From Brasenia schreberi (lineage: Eukaryota; Streptophyta; Magnoliopsida; Nymphaeales; Cabombaceae), in assembly GCA_036023115.1 (NCBI GenBank), contig JAYKKT010000073.1, positions 18,895,001-18,959,000 on the forward strand: 64,000 nt of DNA, read 5' to 3'. The notes under the pieces were generated by a model, which worked only from the letters and a program-made list of their open reading frames with translations, was not told where the DNA came from and ran no database searches. The translations under genes and the position numbers were made by a program. Shown piece by piece: positions 33,543 through 44,541 of this stretch (its first letter is position 1; each line of letters begins with the position of its first letter).

Positions 33543-34401
33543 ATGACATCCGTGAAGAATTCAATATTTTTGTTCTTATAGGGCGTGTTTCTTCCCATGC
33601 TGCAGAGCTGGAATGTGGCTTTTATATACTCACTCGAGTTAGCTTTTTCTGTAGGGAGATGACCGAATGCTTTGTAGCAAACACCACCGGCAGCATATAA
33701 TTAAAGTCAATAGCATTGTACGGATTTGGTCAAGAAGGAATAATCATGAGTAGGAAAAGGAATGTGTTTTTTCTTATTTTATAGCAGTCATCAGCAAGCT
33801 GAAGCCTGGAAATCATGCAAGGATAAGTTCCTTGTGTTAATAACGAGTGGTTAAATAACAATAGGTCAGTATGATGTAATATTCATCCGCATTCATCATT
33901 CAAGCTAGCCCAACAAGCGGGCTTTTCATTAACTTTCAACCAATATATTCTATATGAATTCCATAAACGATAGTTGAATATGAGTTACAATGTGTAAAAA
34001 TAATCATGCCTTTGTTTGTTTTAGACCTTTATATATAATAAGAATGTTGTCTTTGGGACTTGATCAGATCTCTGGAAGGTTAGGTCATGATTTCATGACT
34101 GAGGTGACACATGTTTGTGTCTCAACATCGGCCTATTCTGAAAAGAAAAGTATTTCTTTGTACGGTGGAACTCCAGTGGTTATTATACCAGTAAGAACAG
34201 AAAATAGAACCAGCAAAGAGCGCGAAAGGGCTCTTTCCACCGATATCTGTATTTTATTAGTTAAATGCAACTTTAAGGATAATATCCTTGAGTGTTTTTG
34301 CATTTCTGTGACAGTGGCGAGGAGACGACTGGTGATATATGTGGATCACTGATGCCCCGTAGTACAGGGTGCATTCATTGGCTGCATTCACACAAAGCAA
34401 G

Positions 34402-36000
34402 GTGCGGATTGCATAGTGAGATTGAGCTCTGAAGTTGCAGTAGTTAAAATGTCTGTTGGACTTGTTGATTTTTACCATTTATTTCCCTGAAAGCTGTGCG
34501 GCCTTCATTTTCAGGAAGCATGAGAAACATACAAATGTGAAGTTGGAAAAGCAATATCATGATACCCATAATGGAAGATGGCAATGGTGGGGAAGGGAAA
34601 CACAAATTCAAACGATGGAGGGTTGACGGGGATACAAAGTCGTGAAGCCTGCAAACGTTACTAAAGCACAGTTTCCAAGATATGTACGCCCTTCTGACTG
34701 CAAGTACAACCAGAATTTTGTTAGCGTTCATTTATTTGCAATCAGTTTTGCAAATTGTTATGTATTCTGCCATTAAATTATGTGAGCTTACTAACAAAAT
34801 TTTTGAATTTCGGGCAGCTACCATTGAGTTGTTTGAAAGACCTGACTCATAGCAGCAAAATTGAGTTCATAACTTGCCATTCACGATCTATTTCCATGGA
34901 AAAGCCAAAGATACATATTTTTATAAAATTAAAGTGTAGCAGAGGCAGTGGTGTACCTATTCATGGGCGAGATGATGCTGCCGGCTCACCTGAAATCTGA
35001 AAAACAATAAAAAAATTCTATGATCATGCAAGTTTTTTTTCCTCAAAAAATATATGGATTGCCTCACCTGATTTTCATACCATTGAACTTTGGCTCAGCC
35101 TCGAAAACTTTCTAGGTCTGCAGATGAGCCAAAGAGTGTCTTTAGGTGCCTCAATCGATTCTGCAGAGAGTTAAGTTGAGCTCTTATGGTTTGAGCGGAC
35201 AAACTCTATGACTTTTTGTATGTCTGAAAGGCACCATCATGAAAGCGAGAGTTAAACGAAGTCCTATTTTGAGCGTTACTTTGTTGGTTCAGGAGGTGTT
35301 GTCCTTCATGGTTTTCGTGGCAGGTGATTCTGATTTTGGAAAGGTCTCTTGTACCAGGAGAGAGAATGATCGATTTGAATAGCTTTCTCCGTTGTGTTGG
35401 TCAAGTGATTTAAGGAGGATCTTGCGTCTTACAGTTCTGATACATTTACTCACCAAGGATCATGCATGAGCCTCGGAGCCAGGTATGGAAATTCTTGAAG
35501 TTTGTCACGATGTTTCGGTTATAAAATGTTTATTCTTGTAGTTTTGAAGTGATATCCAACTCTAATGCATAGAACTTGGTAGAACTGGACCACCTTTTGA
35601 TAGCAGGGGGCATTGGCTAGTCAAAAAATTTAACGATATTTTGAGAGACATAAGGAGTTATCTGGGAAACTCACAATCTCATTATCAATCATAAATGAAA
35701 GTTAAATAAGCATAGGATGATATAATGCTGATAGTTTAGCTTTTGGATCTGGATATCACGTGGGATCTGGATCAGTTAGAGGTGCACTTCATTGAAGGCT
35801 CGGGTTTTAAGGCAAGGTCCATATCACTGGTGGGATATATCCAATAGCCTTCAAAACTGTTGCCTTCGCCCATTAGATGAATCATCTATAGGCATCCAAT
35901 GTGGATTGACGTGGTTCTCTTGCATATATCAGAAATTTGAATAAGTGAAAGCTTATTAAGTCTATATGCCTTTATCCATCATCAAAGGCATTATTCCCTG
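34402..36000. other. Intergenic DNA with one dispersed repeat, no gene
   Basis: A segment at about 34945-35115 (GGGCGAGATGATG..., CACCTGAAATC, then TTTCTAGGTC) resembles 54070-54215 in the same order. No coding domain is visible. The RPA43 3' flank would lie in the first few hundred bases. Confidence 0.45.
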
Positions 36001-36395
36001 TTTCACAGGTCAATAGCCAGATACAAACAGGTACAATCCATGGATCATGGTCAAAATCTTCTTTGATTAATTCATTGTAAGTCCCTAGATCCTTGTGTAT
36101 AAAAGGGAGCCGACTAAGAGAGATTATCTTTCATTGAAGACATTTAATCAAGAGAGGATTGGAGAGTTCAGTCGAGTGTTAGGAAGAGTCTAGTGGGTTG
36201 AATCACGAAGGTGCTTTGGGCAACTTCAATCGACCATCACCATCTCCTTCCTTGGTAGAGTTGAGCTTACCAAAGGATTCTCACCGCCTAGTGGTGCCTT
36301 ATACGTTTGTGTGAATTTTCTTGGAGGATCCGTGGGTCAATCAAGTTTGAGTTGTAACACCTTTTTCTTTCTTCAATAAAAGTTTAACGAATGCG
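36001..36395 (+). repeat. LTR fragment of a gypsy-like element, plus orientation
   Basis: Has a TATA-like GTATAAAAGGG (36099). Its downstream part, with GGGTCAATCAAGTTTGAG, TTGTAACACC and CAATAAAAGTT, matches the reverse complement of 46775-46870. It ends near 36395, where viral sequence begins. The exact LTR start is not determined. Confidence 0.6.
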
Positions 36396-36422
36396 GAATT
36401 GACAACGACGAATAGTGCAAAC

Positions 36423-36848
36423 AAAACACAAAGTGCGGAAGTGTACCAGGGACAGGGAAGGCGATGCTTCCAATTGTGCTTGATTGGAAAATGATCGAAA
36501 AGATGCGAAGTGGAGAGAGAACGTCTAGGATTTGTATTGATCTCTGTGTTCTTCGATGATGTGTGGGGGTTGTGTGTTTACAATTGAGGGGAAGGCTCTC
36601 TTATATAGAGCAGCCTGCGGGTAGTACAACTGGTGGGTGTAGTACAAAGTGAGTGTAGTACTGCTAGTGCGGGAAGGAATCAGATTCCTTCGTACAATGA
36701 TTAAAAGTAAAAGCACACTGCGTCGAAAGCAGAAGATGCTGTCGGTGCATTATTGCTGGTGGAGGGGTCCATAAAAGTTATTCTGTGCCGAAAGCAAAGA
36801 TGCTGTCGGTGTATGATTGCTGGTGAAGGGGTCCACACGCTTCTCGGA
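36423..36848 (-). promoter_or_regulatory. Endogenous badnavirus-like intergenic region with promoter
   Basis: Lies downstream of the viral RNase H end, where pararetroviruses keep their large transcript promoter. In minus orientation a TATATAAG box (36607-36600) is preceded by two tandem copies of a segment of about 60 bp and followed by a leader-like CA-rich region. No primer-binding site was seen before the viral homology stops. Confidence 0.65.
36714..36836 (-). repeat. Tandemly duplicated segment (about 60 bp) upstream of the viral TATA box
   Basis: Plus-strand units 36714-36772 and 36773-36836 share GAAAGCA(GA)AAGATGCTGTCGGTG, ATTGCTGGTG and GGGGTCCA at matching positions, with a few substitutions. 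Confidence 0.75.
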
Positions 36849-37292
36849 TTAGATGGTGACGTTGTCATCTTCCAGCTGAGAGACAGCTGTCCTAATGTCA
36901 GTGATCCGGTGCGTTAGCTCCTGGAGGATTGGTTTGAGATCAGTCCAATGGTTATCTCGGGTGCTAATGACCTGTGCAGCTTGGATCTTGATTTGAGAGA
37001 TCTGTTGTAAGGTTTCGAGACTGTGCTGGACTTGATCATAGACTTGTTGTTCTAAAAAGTAGAGATCCGTGCCCAAGGCACGAAACTCGTCAAGTCTGAT
37101 TCCTCGGTGCTGGACCTGCTGGTTCCATAGGCGCGCCGTTTTGGGATGACACCTGATAACTGTTTCTCTGAACTTGATAATGACAGGATTATCTGCCAGC
37201 AAGTGTCCTGAACCTTGCTGATCATTCTGGCAGAGGGGAGGGTTTCTCCTTCCATTCCTGTGTAAAATCCATGAAAAGGTTAACAAGTTCAA
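36849..37292 (-). CDS. Possible small ORF after the viral RNase H (147 aa), function unknown
   Basis: An uninterrupted frame sits between the RNase H region and the viral promoter and overlaps the RNase H end in another frame. The predicted protein is rich in Gln/Leu/Ile with a helical C-terminal half (SLETLQQISQIKIQ, ITDIRTAVSQLED), so a coiled coil is plausible. Typical badnaviruses have only ORFs 1-3, though some relatives carry an extra 3' ORF. I do not recognise the protein. The first 25 or so codons overlap coding sequence in another frame, so the true start may be internal. Confidence 0.4.
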   Translation of the reverse strand: MNLLTFSWILHRNGRRNPPLCQNDQQGSGHLLADNPVIIKFRETVIRCHPKTARLWNQQVQHRGIRLDEFRALGTDLYFLEQQVYDQVQHSLETLQQISQIKIQAAQVISTRDNHWTDLKPILQELTHRITDIRTAVSQLEDDNVTI

Positions 37293-38517
37293 GATTTTCT
37301 TCTGTAATAGTTTCTTCGTTAATCAAAACTGTAACCATTCGAGAGAGGGCATCTGCGAGGACGTTGTCCTTGCCATCGATGTGCTCGAAGTGGACTATGA
37401 TGCCGAGTCCGGTGATGAAGTCCACGAATGAGATCCATCTTACCCTAGATGGTTTGTTGATGCTGGACTTGTTGAAGAAACTGATGATTGCCTGGCAATC
37501 AATTCTAATGAGCAATTCCTTTTGCTCAAGGTAATAAAGTTTCAAACTCTCTAAGCTGTTCATCACAGCATGGATTTCTGCGTCTATTGATGATTTAGGC
37601 GGATCGAATTTTTCGCTGGCATAGGCGCAGGGCTTCTCGGTTGATCAGGGATCCATTTTCATTTTCTTCCATTTGTAGACTCCTCCCCATCCATCTATAC
37701 ATCCATTTGTTTCCAAGATGATGTAACATTCTTGTGGAGGAATTGAGAGAGGTGGAAGATTTTGGACTTGCTGCTTGATGTCTCGGACTAATTTCCAGTC
37801 CTGTTCATTCATACGTTTCTCGCCTGTAGGAGATGTTTTGCTGGACAGGGGAGAGAGCAGCTTTCCCAGGTTGGGAATGAAGTGTCTGGCATAGTTTAGT
37901 ATGCCGAGCCAAGATCGCAGGCCAGTCTTGGTATTGAGCTCTGCCTCAGTTTTTTCCAAGACTTTCTTGATTATGTTGGGCTGGAGGTGGATTTCACCTT
38001 CGCCGATGATAGCTCCCAAAAATTCTATACGTTTTTGTCCGATGGTCATCTTCGTTGGACTGAGAATAAGGCCGTTTTGCTGGCACCGATCTAGGAGGAC
38101 TCGCAGATGTTTGACATGTGCGTCCTCGGATTGGGAGAAGACCAGGATATCGTCGATGTACACGGCGATGAAGTCTTCTGTGCCCTTGAAACAGTTGTCC
38201 ATCTTCCTTTGGAAAATGACAGGTGCATTCTTGAGGCCAAATGGCATGACCAGCCATTCATACAGGCCTTGCGGTACCCAGAAGGCAGTGAGAGGGATCG
38301 ACTGGGGATCCATCATGACCTGATGGAAACCACTCTTGAGGTCGAACTTTGAGTAGACCTTGCTGCCGGAGACCTTCTTGATAATGGAGTTGATTCCGGG
38401 CAAGGAGTACTGATCCTTCTCCGTATTGTCGTTCAACCGTTTGCAGTTGAACACCATTCTTTCTTTTCCCTTTTTGACCTCCTGTTTTTGGGTCCTGCGT
38501 CGTTCCTGAGTGTACAA
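37222..38517 (-). pseudogene. Endogenous badnavirus-like reverse transcriptase and RNase H, broken
   Basis: This is the polymerase part of a Caulimoviridae polyprotein. RT motifs are well kept: FDLKSGFHQV, MPFGLKNAP and the catalytic YIDD (38160-38149). RNase H follows, with DAEIHAV, RIDCQAI and GKDNVLADALSR. An in-frame stop at about 37642 separates RT from RNase H. On the upstream side a frame change near 38500 separates this region from the protease part. The copy is a genomic fossil, broken at these points. Confidence 0.85.
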
Positions 38518-38542
38518 TGATGGCCGTAGTCCGATGCTGACT

Positions 38543-39375
38543 TTAGGATGGCCTGATGACGCCGAGTTTCAGGAGTGCAGTCACATGCTTGGCAAATGAC
38601 TCCTTCATTTGCGGCGTGACTTGCTTGAGGGGTTTGTCTTCAATGATGAAGTTGGGATTCTTTAGAGTGATTGTACAAGTCACCTTGTTCTTGGCCCAGT
38701 GCTTTAATGGGTCTTCTCCGATGAATCCTGATTCTTTGAGTTTCTGAAAAATGGCGGAGAACTTCTTTTGGAAATTCTCCGGTGTCGGACCTGCAGTATA
38801 CAGGACTGCCTCTTGCAGCTGTATGTGCTCTAGGTCGTCAATGTCTTGAACGAACGCCGAGATGGTGACGCTCTGTTGTGCCTGAATAACGGTGACGTTT
38901 TTGTAGAATGTAATAGTGTCACCTTCGATTCTAAGGCCTCCTTGCATGGCTCGGATGAAGTTACATCCGATGATCATTTGAATTTCTCCGCCCAGATGCA
39001 TTGGGAAGGCATACGTGTAGGGGATTCTGAAAGTATTGTCCCCTATGATCATTTTGCCATATTTCAACTTTTTGTTGGCGTTTTGCTTGGAATTAACGCC
39101 AGTGAACTGCACCGTGAAGGTGTTGTCTTCCAGAGCTGATGCTGGGATTGATTTTTCATCGATACAACAAGTGGTGACACCTGTATCCAGGATAGCTCGA
39201 ACTTTGAAGGCAGGGGTACCAAGAATCTCAAAGATGACATTGAGATTGTACAGTCGATTGCGGATGATTTTTCCGCTGGACTCCCCACCACCTGACGCTG
39301 CGCTGGTGACCTCATCAGCGGCTTGTAAGGCAAATATGTCGTCATGGTCATCGGAGATGACGACGCCTTTATTTT
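38543..39375 (-). pseudogene. Endogenous badnavirus-like aspartic protease region
   Basis: On the minus strand the retropepsin-like active site reads ILDTGVTTCCID (about 39200-39165), with a hydrophobic IIGCNFI segment downstream (about 38969-38949) as expected for a pararetroviral protease. Stops occur at the RT side (after GVIRPS, about 38543) and at the coat side (about 39376). Confidence 0.8.
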
Positions 39376-39376
39376 T

Positions 39377-41022
39377 TCAGGAGGCTAACTCTTGGAAATC
39401 CTGTTGGAGGGTATGCGTCAGAGCTTGGTCCTGCAAATATTGGACCTTTAACTGGAGGCGAGTGATTTCAGCCTCGCACCATTGAATATACTCGGCTTGT
39501 GCCTTGATGACGGTTCTGAATTTGGAAGGGTCCATGGCCGTTTGTTGAATTGGTTCAACTGGGACTGGGACGTTGAAGTAGTGCGGTCCACAAAGTCCGC
39601 AGGCAACAGTCATGCAAGCTGAGCAGTTGATCCTGGCTCGCTTCATGGTAGGCCGTTTGCAACAACTACAGATGATGTCTTGTATCACCTGGTTAAACTG
39701 CCATTGGTGTTGGCAGGTCATCTGTTCAAGGGGGAGGAGGATACTGGGACGATAACTGTCCGTTTTATCTTCTCCAAGTCTTTTGATCTGGAGCATGTGT
39801 AGATTGAGCGTCTGGATCTGATGCTCCAATGATTCGTCCATGTCCTCATTTTCTGAAATTGAGAAAATGGCGTCACTATCAGCTTCTCCCTCGCTGACAG
39901 ATATGATCTCAAAGTCCTCTAGAATGTCGAGGCCTTCGAAGATAGCCATGCGTTTGATGCTGCGTTTCTCATTGGGACATTCCCGGGCAAAGTGGCCTTC
40001 ATACCCACACAAATAGCATTTACATTTCTTATTTCGGAGAAGATGTTTCTTCTTCTCCACTCTGGCGTGGGATTGGTGAGGCTTACCTTTATAGGTAGTT
40101 GAGCGCCTTAGGCCATACTTCTTTTTCTCTGATCCGCCATAATATCCTGGTATGGGGATTTGTGAACAGAAACTTAAATTTTTCAGCGACTGTTTGAAGG
40201 CCGCGTCTTTGCATTCTTGCTCAAGGTACTGGTAGGCATATAGGATTCTGGGAACCAATCCTATCTTGACCGTTGGGTATTTCTCATCAAATCCTCGTTT
40301 GATGCGGTTGCCTAAGTCTCCTAGCATCTTCATCTAGAATTTTTCCGAAATTTCTTCGGAAATCCAAATTCTGCCGGTTTTGGCGGCAAGCCGGAGGTAA
40401 TCGTTCATATACTGAACGATATATTTCAGATTGCTACAGGAGAGCCGTTCCAGATCTCGGTAGGCTTGATCCTGTATTCCGGTCGTGCCTTGTGATGGAT
40501 CTTCAAGTGAGAAGACCATCCTCATTTGGGCCAAAATATTATTTGTGCCCTCTCTTCCGTCGACGGTTGATAGAAGATGCTCGTACTCAGTCTGGTACTT
40601 CATCCTCCATTGTATCCATATTAGCTTTTCAATTTCACCGAGTAAATTCTCGATGAAGTCCGCCTTGTCTCTGGAGTCTGTGAAGCCTTTTTCAGCGACT
40701 AAATTTCTTGTTATTAACTCCCATCTTGAAAACACGTCGTGGAACAACCCAATTTGTTGGGGGATTACAAAAATGGCCTCCTGAGATTGCTTGGCTGATG
40801 GTAAGTTCCACATCTCATCGTTGATGCCACGCTTGAATTTGACATGGCTGGTGGAGGCTCCGTCAAAGTCTGGCTTTATCGGCGGCGCTTGTCCGGTGGC
40901 CGGAGGGTAGCCGGGAGCGCTCATTTGTGTATCCCTGGAAGCAGGGTTATACACGGATGTGACCGTGGAGGAGGAGGCTACAAGACTCTTGCTGATGTTC
41001 TGGAATACCGGATATTCCAGTT
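39377..41022 (-). pseudogene. Endogenous badnavirus-like coat protein region, minus copy
   Basis: Coat/nucleocapsid part of the polyprotein. It carries the zinc knuckle CKCYLCGYEGHFARECP (CxCx2Cx4Hx4C) and, further on, the second Cys cluster with spacing Cx2Cx11Cx2Cx4Cx2C, a combination I know from badnaviruses and Tungrovirus. A stop at 40334-40336 divides it into two frames. Homology to the plus copy (42808-44541) is near-identical over its whole length. It begins abruptly at about 41022, at the junction with an 18-bp inverted repeat. Confidence 0.85.
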
Positions 41023-41107
41023 CCACTTGCCTATGCCTTTCCGATCATTTTTCCGGTAACCCGTCGTTGTTAGCAAACATCCAAGGGGAAAAGGCATAGG
41101 CAAGTGG
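41023..41107. repeat. Perfect 18-bp inverted repeat at the junction of the two viral copies
   Basis: CCACTTGCCTATGCCTTT at 41023-41040 is the exact reverse complement of 41090-41107, with a 49-base spacer. The left arm abuts minus-copy coat sequence. The right arm leads into sequence before the plus-copy ORF2. Confidence 0.9.
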
Positions 41108-41198
41108 CCGTCAGACCTCAGTACTAACAGTGGTGTTTTCCGACAAAAACAGTTACAGGTAACTGGTATTTTCAGAAAACCAAGAATTGAAGTACTAT

Positions 41199-41623
41199 AT
41201 GTCAGGTACTCCGACAACCAATAGTGTTCCGACCTCTTTAAGTTCCAACCCTGCAATTAAGAAAGCAGTAGAAGTAACCAGCCCTATAGACCCCCCCGGC
41301 CTAGCTTACATTCCACCGTCTTTCTTAAAACCACCGGCAGTGCGCTCACTGCATTAGCTAAACAAGGTAATACTATCGTTCAGTTGTTGACCCAAGTACT
41401 CGACCAACAAAGTAAGTTAGCTGTAGAAGTTGAAGAATTGAAAAACCTGAGTAAGACTACCCAGAAGAAGGAAGACGATCTTTCTGATTCATTGGTAGAC
41501 GAGCTCACCAAAAAGTTCAAGGACTTGTCCATAGGAAAACCAGTAGAAAAGAAAGGAAAGTTCAAGGTCTTTAAAGACCCCTACAACATTCTTAAGGACG
41601 AGATTTCAAAAATCAAACATTAA
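41199..41623 (+). pseudogene. Endogenous badnavirus-like ORF2 (virion-associated type), frameshifted
   Basis: Small ORF before the polyprotein, in the place of badnavirus ORF2. An ATG at 41199 opens a frame that is lost near 41350, and the rest continues in another frame to the stop at 41621-41623. A run of seven C at about 41288-41294 is a likely site of the length change. The second part has a coiled-coil stretch (QSKLAVEVEELKNLSK) and a basic C-terminus ending KIKH. The stop overlaps the polyprotein start as TAATG, the arrangement usual in badnaviruses. Confidence 0.7.
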
Positions 41624-44541
41624 TGGATCTCCGTCCCACTGTTTCTTCCTCATCTACTGTCACCACTAGTGGAGCAGACGCTCTCTCAGTATCTGAATTT
41701 CAAGATCAGATACGAGATTACCGCAGTGGCCAACGTCGTAGATACAACATCCAAAGAGGAGTCAATCGACTCTTAAGACGGCAACCATACCAAGAAGTAC
41801 TTGAAAGCCATCTGCAACCCGACCAACAACTCCAACGGTCCTTACGAGACCGCGCTACCATGGTTCCAACAGAGATTCTGTACTCTGCTCGATCAGACAC
41901 GACGCAACATCGTGTTTACCAACATCTATTAGAAGAGGCAATCTCCTGCCTCGATGATCAACAAATAGACCGGCCCTTCATTCAGCCGGAAAGTTACCAA
42001 GAGCTACAGCGGAGTGGTTTCCGCTTCATTCACATCGGACTAGCCAAAGTCCGAATTTAGATCTTACATCGCAGAGATGAAGGCACGCAGGCCCTCATCG
42101 TATTCCGGGACACTCGTTGGCAAAACGATCAGTCGATCTTCGCCACTATGGAGGTTGATCTGGCCCAAGGACACCAGATCACGTTCATCGTTCCCGACAC
42201 CATAATGACACTACGGGATTTCTACCACAACTTCCAGATTTCAATCAGAACCCGTGGATACAGAAATTGGCGCAATGGTGAAGCCAATTTGATAATCACC
42301 CGAGGACTCATTGGACGATTGTCCAACACTCCAAACATGGCATTTGCCTACCAGATCAGCCATGTGACAGACTACCTTGCTAGCCATGGAGTCAGAGCCC
42401 TCCTTGGACGAAGGCTATCAAGCCAAGGGTTACAAGGCCTGGATTGGGTCATTTCAGACTCAACAATCCCCCAGCCTGTCCAACCAAGAGAGATGGAGTC
42501 CAGAAATCTCATCGACGGACGCATAGCGCTCCGATTTCTGAACTATGAGACTGCTCCTGAAACAGCAGCAGAAGAAGATGAGCTGCAGCAGACCATAGCC
42601 GTCCTATTCACGGACGAAGAAGAAGAAGAAGAAGAAGAAGAGGATGACCTCCTCTACTACCAGTATTTATCTGCATGGAACGACTGCCCGGCTCCATCTA
42701 CGAGAGATGGACTCATTTTTGATGAATCCTCAGACGACGAAGAAGACTTCGTCAATCCATTCGCAGCACTACATCACAAAGAGCAAACTTTCGCTCTTGA
42801 AGTACAGGAAGAGGAACTGGAATATCCGGTATTCCAGAACATCAGCAAGAGGCTTGCAGCCTCCTCCTCCTCGGTCACATCCGTGTATAACCCTACTTCC
42901 AGGGATACACAAATGAGCGCTCCCGGCTACCCTCCGGCCACCGGACAAACGCCGCCGATAAAGCCAGACTTTGACGGAGCCTCCACCAGCCATGTCAAAT
43001 TCAAGCGTGGCATCAACGATGAGATGTGGAACTTACCATCAGCTAAGCAATCTCAGGGGGCCATTTTTGTAATCCCCCAACAAATTGGGCTGTTCCACGA
43101 CGTGTTTTCAAGATGGGAGTTAATAACAAGAAATTTAGTCGCTGAAAAAGGCTTCACAGACTCCAGAGACAAGGCGGACTTCATCGAGAATTTACTCGGT
43201 GAAATTGAAAAGCTGATATGGATACAATGGAGGATGAAGTACCAGACTGAGTACGAGCATCTTCTATCAACCGCCGACGGAAGAGAGGGCACAAATAATA
43301 TTTTGGCCCAAATGAGGATGGTCTTCTCACTTGAAGATCCATCACAAGGCACGATCGGAATACAGGATCAAGCCTACCGAGATCTGGAACGGCTCTCCTG
43401 TAGCAATCTGAAATATATCGTTCAGTATATGAACGATTACCTCCGGCTTGCCGCCAAAACCGGCAGAATTTGGATTTCCGAAGAAATTTCGAAAAAATTC
43501 TGGATGAAAATGCCAGGAGACTTAGGCAACCGCATCAAACGAGGATTTGATGAGAAATACCCAACGGTCAAGATAGGATTGGTTCCCAGAATCCTATATG
43601 CCTACCAGTACCTGGAGCAAGAATGCAAAGACGCGGCCTTCAAACGGTCGCTGAAAAATTTAAGTTTCTGTTCACAAATCCCCATACGAGGATATTATGG
43701 CGGATCAGAGAAAAAGAAGTATGGCTTGAGGCGCTCAACTACCTATAAAGGTAAGCCTCACCAGTCCCACGCCAGAGTGGAGAAGAAGAAACATCTTCTC
43801 CGAAATAAGAAATGTAAATGCTATTTGTGTGGTGATGAAGGCCACTTTGCTCGGGAATGTCCCAATGAGAAACGCAGCGTCAAACGCATGGCTATCTTCG
43901 AAGGCCTCGACATTCTAGAGGACTTTGAGATCATATCTGTCAGCGAGGGAGAAGCTGATAGTGACGTCATTTTCTCAATTTCAGAAAATGAGGACATGGA
44001 CGAATCATTGGAGCATCAGATCCAGACGCTCAGTCTACACATGCTCCAGATCAAAAGACTTGGAGAAGATAAAACGGATAGTTATCGTCCCAATATCCTC
44101 CTCCCCCTTGAACAGATGACCTGCCAACACCAATGGCAGTTTAACCAGGTGATATAAGACATCATCTGTAGTTGTTGCAAACGGCCTATCATGAAGCGAG
44201 CCAGGATCAACTGCTCAGCTTGCATGACTGTTGCCTGCGGACTTTGTGGACCGCACTACTTCAACGTCCCAGTCCCAGTTGAACCAGTTCAACAGACGGC
44301 CATGGATCCTTTCAAATTCAGAACCGTCATCAAGGCACAGGCCGAGTATATTCAATGGTGCGAGGCTGAAATCACTCGCCTCCAGTTACAGGTCCAATAT
44401 TTGCAGGACCAAGCTCTGACGCATACCCTCCAACAGGATTTCCAGGAGTTAGCCTCCGGGAAAAATAAAGGCATCGTCATCTCCGATGACCATGACGACA
44501 TATTCGCCTTACAAGTCGCTGATGAGGTCACCAGCGCAACT
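41623..44541 (+). pseudogene. Endogenous badnavirus-like polyprotein, plus copy: movement and coat regions
   Basis: Starts at ATG 41623. A stop at 42058-42060 interrupts the movement-protein region, whose conserved part (RDFYHNFQISIRTRGYRN, ITRGLIGRLSNTPNMAF) lies in the following 669-codon open frame (42148-44157). That frame continues through an acidic linker (nine-Glu run, about 42619-42645), the coat core and the zinc knuckle (43819-43860). A stop at about 44155 precedes the second Cys cluster. Viral homology ends near 44541, just before the protease. Near-identical to the minus copy over the shared coat region. Confidence 0.85.

Larger units (their letters stand above)
24354..34401 (+). 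pseudogene. RPA43: RNA polymerase I subunit RPA43-like gene, exon 3 split by an LTR retrotransposon
   Basis: RPA43 forms part of the Pol I stalk with an Rpb7-like N-terminal domain. Exon 1 (24354-24463) encodes an N-terminus with LCVYLHPSGSRNVPKALRRQ. Exon 2 (25359-25516) continues in frame with FDDQFNGVVSVHYDM and PYFGVRLRTKLLLFSPKPGM, the family hallmark. Exon 3 starts at 28271 after TTTCAG with EGKVTTIGLDFIHVIVFG. It is interrupted after codon GAC at 28353 by the LTR element at 28354-33542, and the same frame resumes at 33548 with IREEFN. ATGAC is duplicated on both sides. A possible later exon at about 34315-34401 carries GSLMPRSTGCIHWL, matching the family's GSL...GC.HWL segment; the exon between was not recognised. 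Exons 1-3 carry no internal stop. The insertion makes normal product unlikely, hence the pseudogene call, unless the element is skipped or another copy exists. Confidence 0.7.

Noticed and set aside
37901..38323. 140-codon plus-strand frame opposite the viral RT
   Set aside because: Antisense shadow of the conserved RT region.
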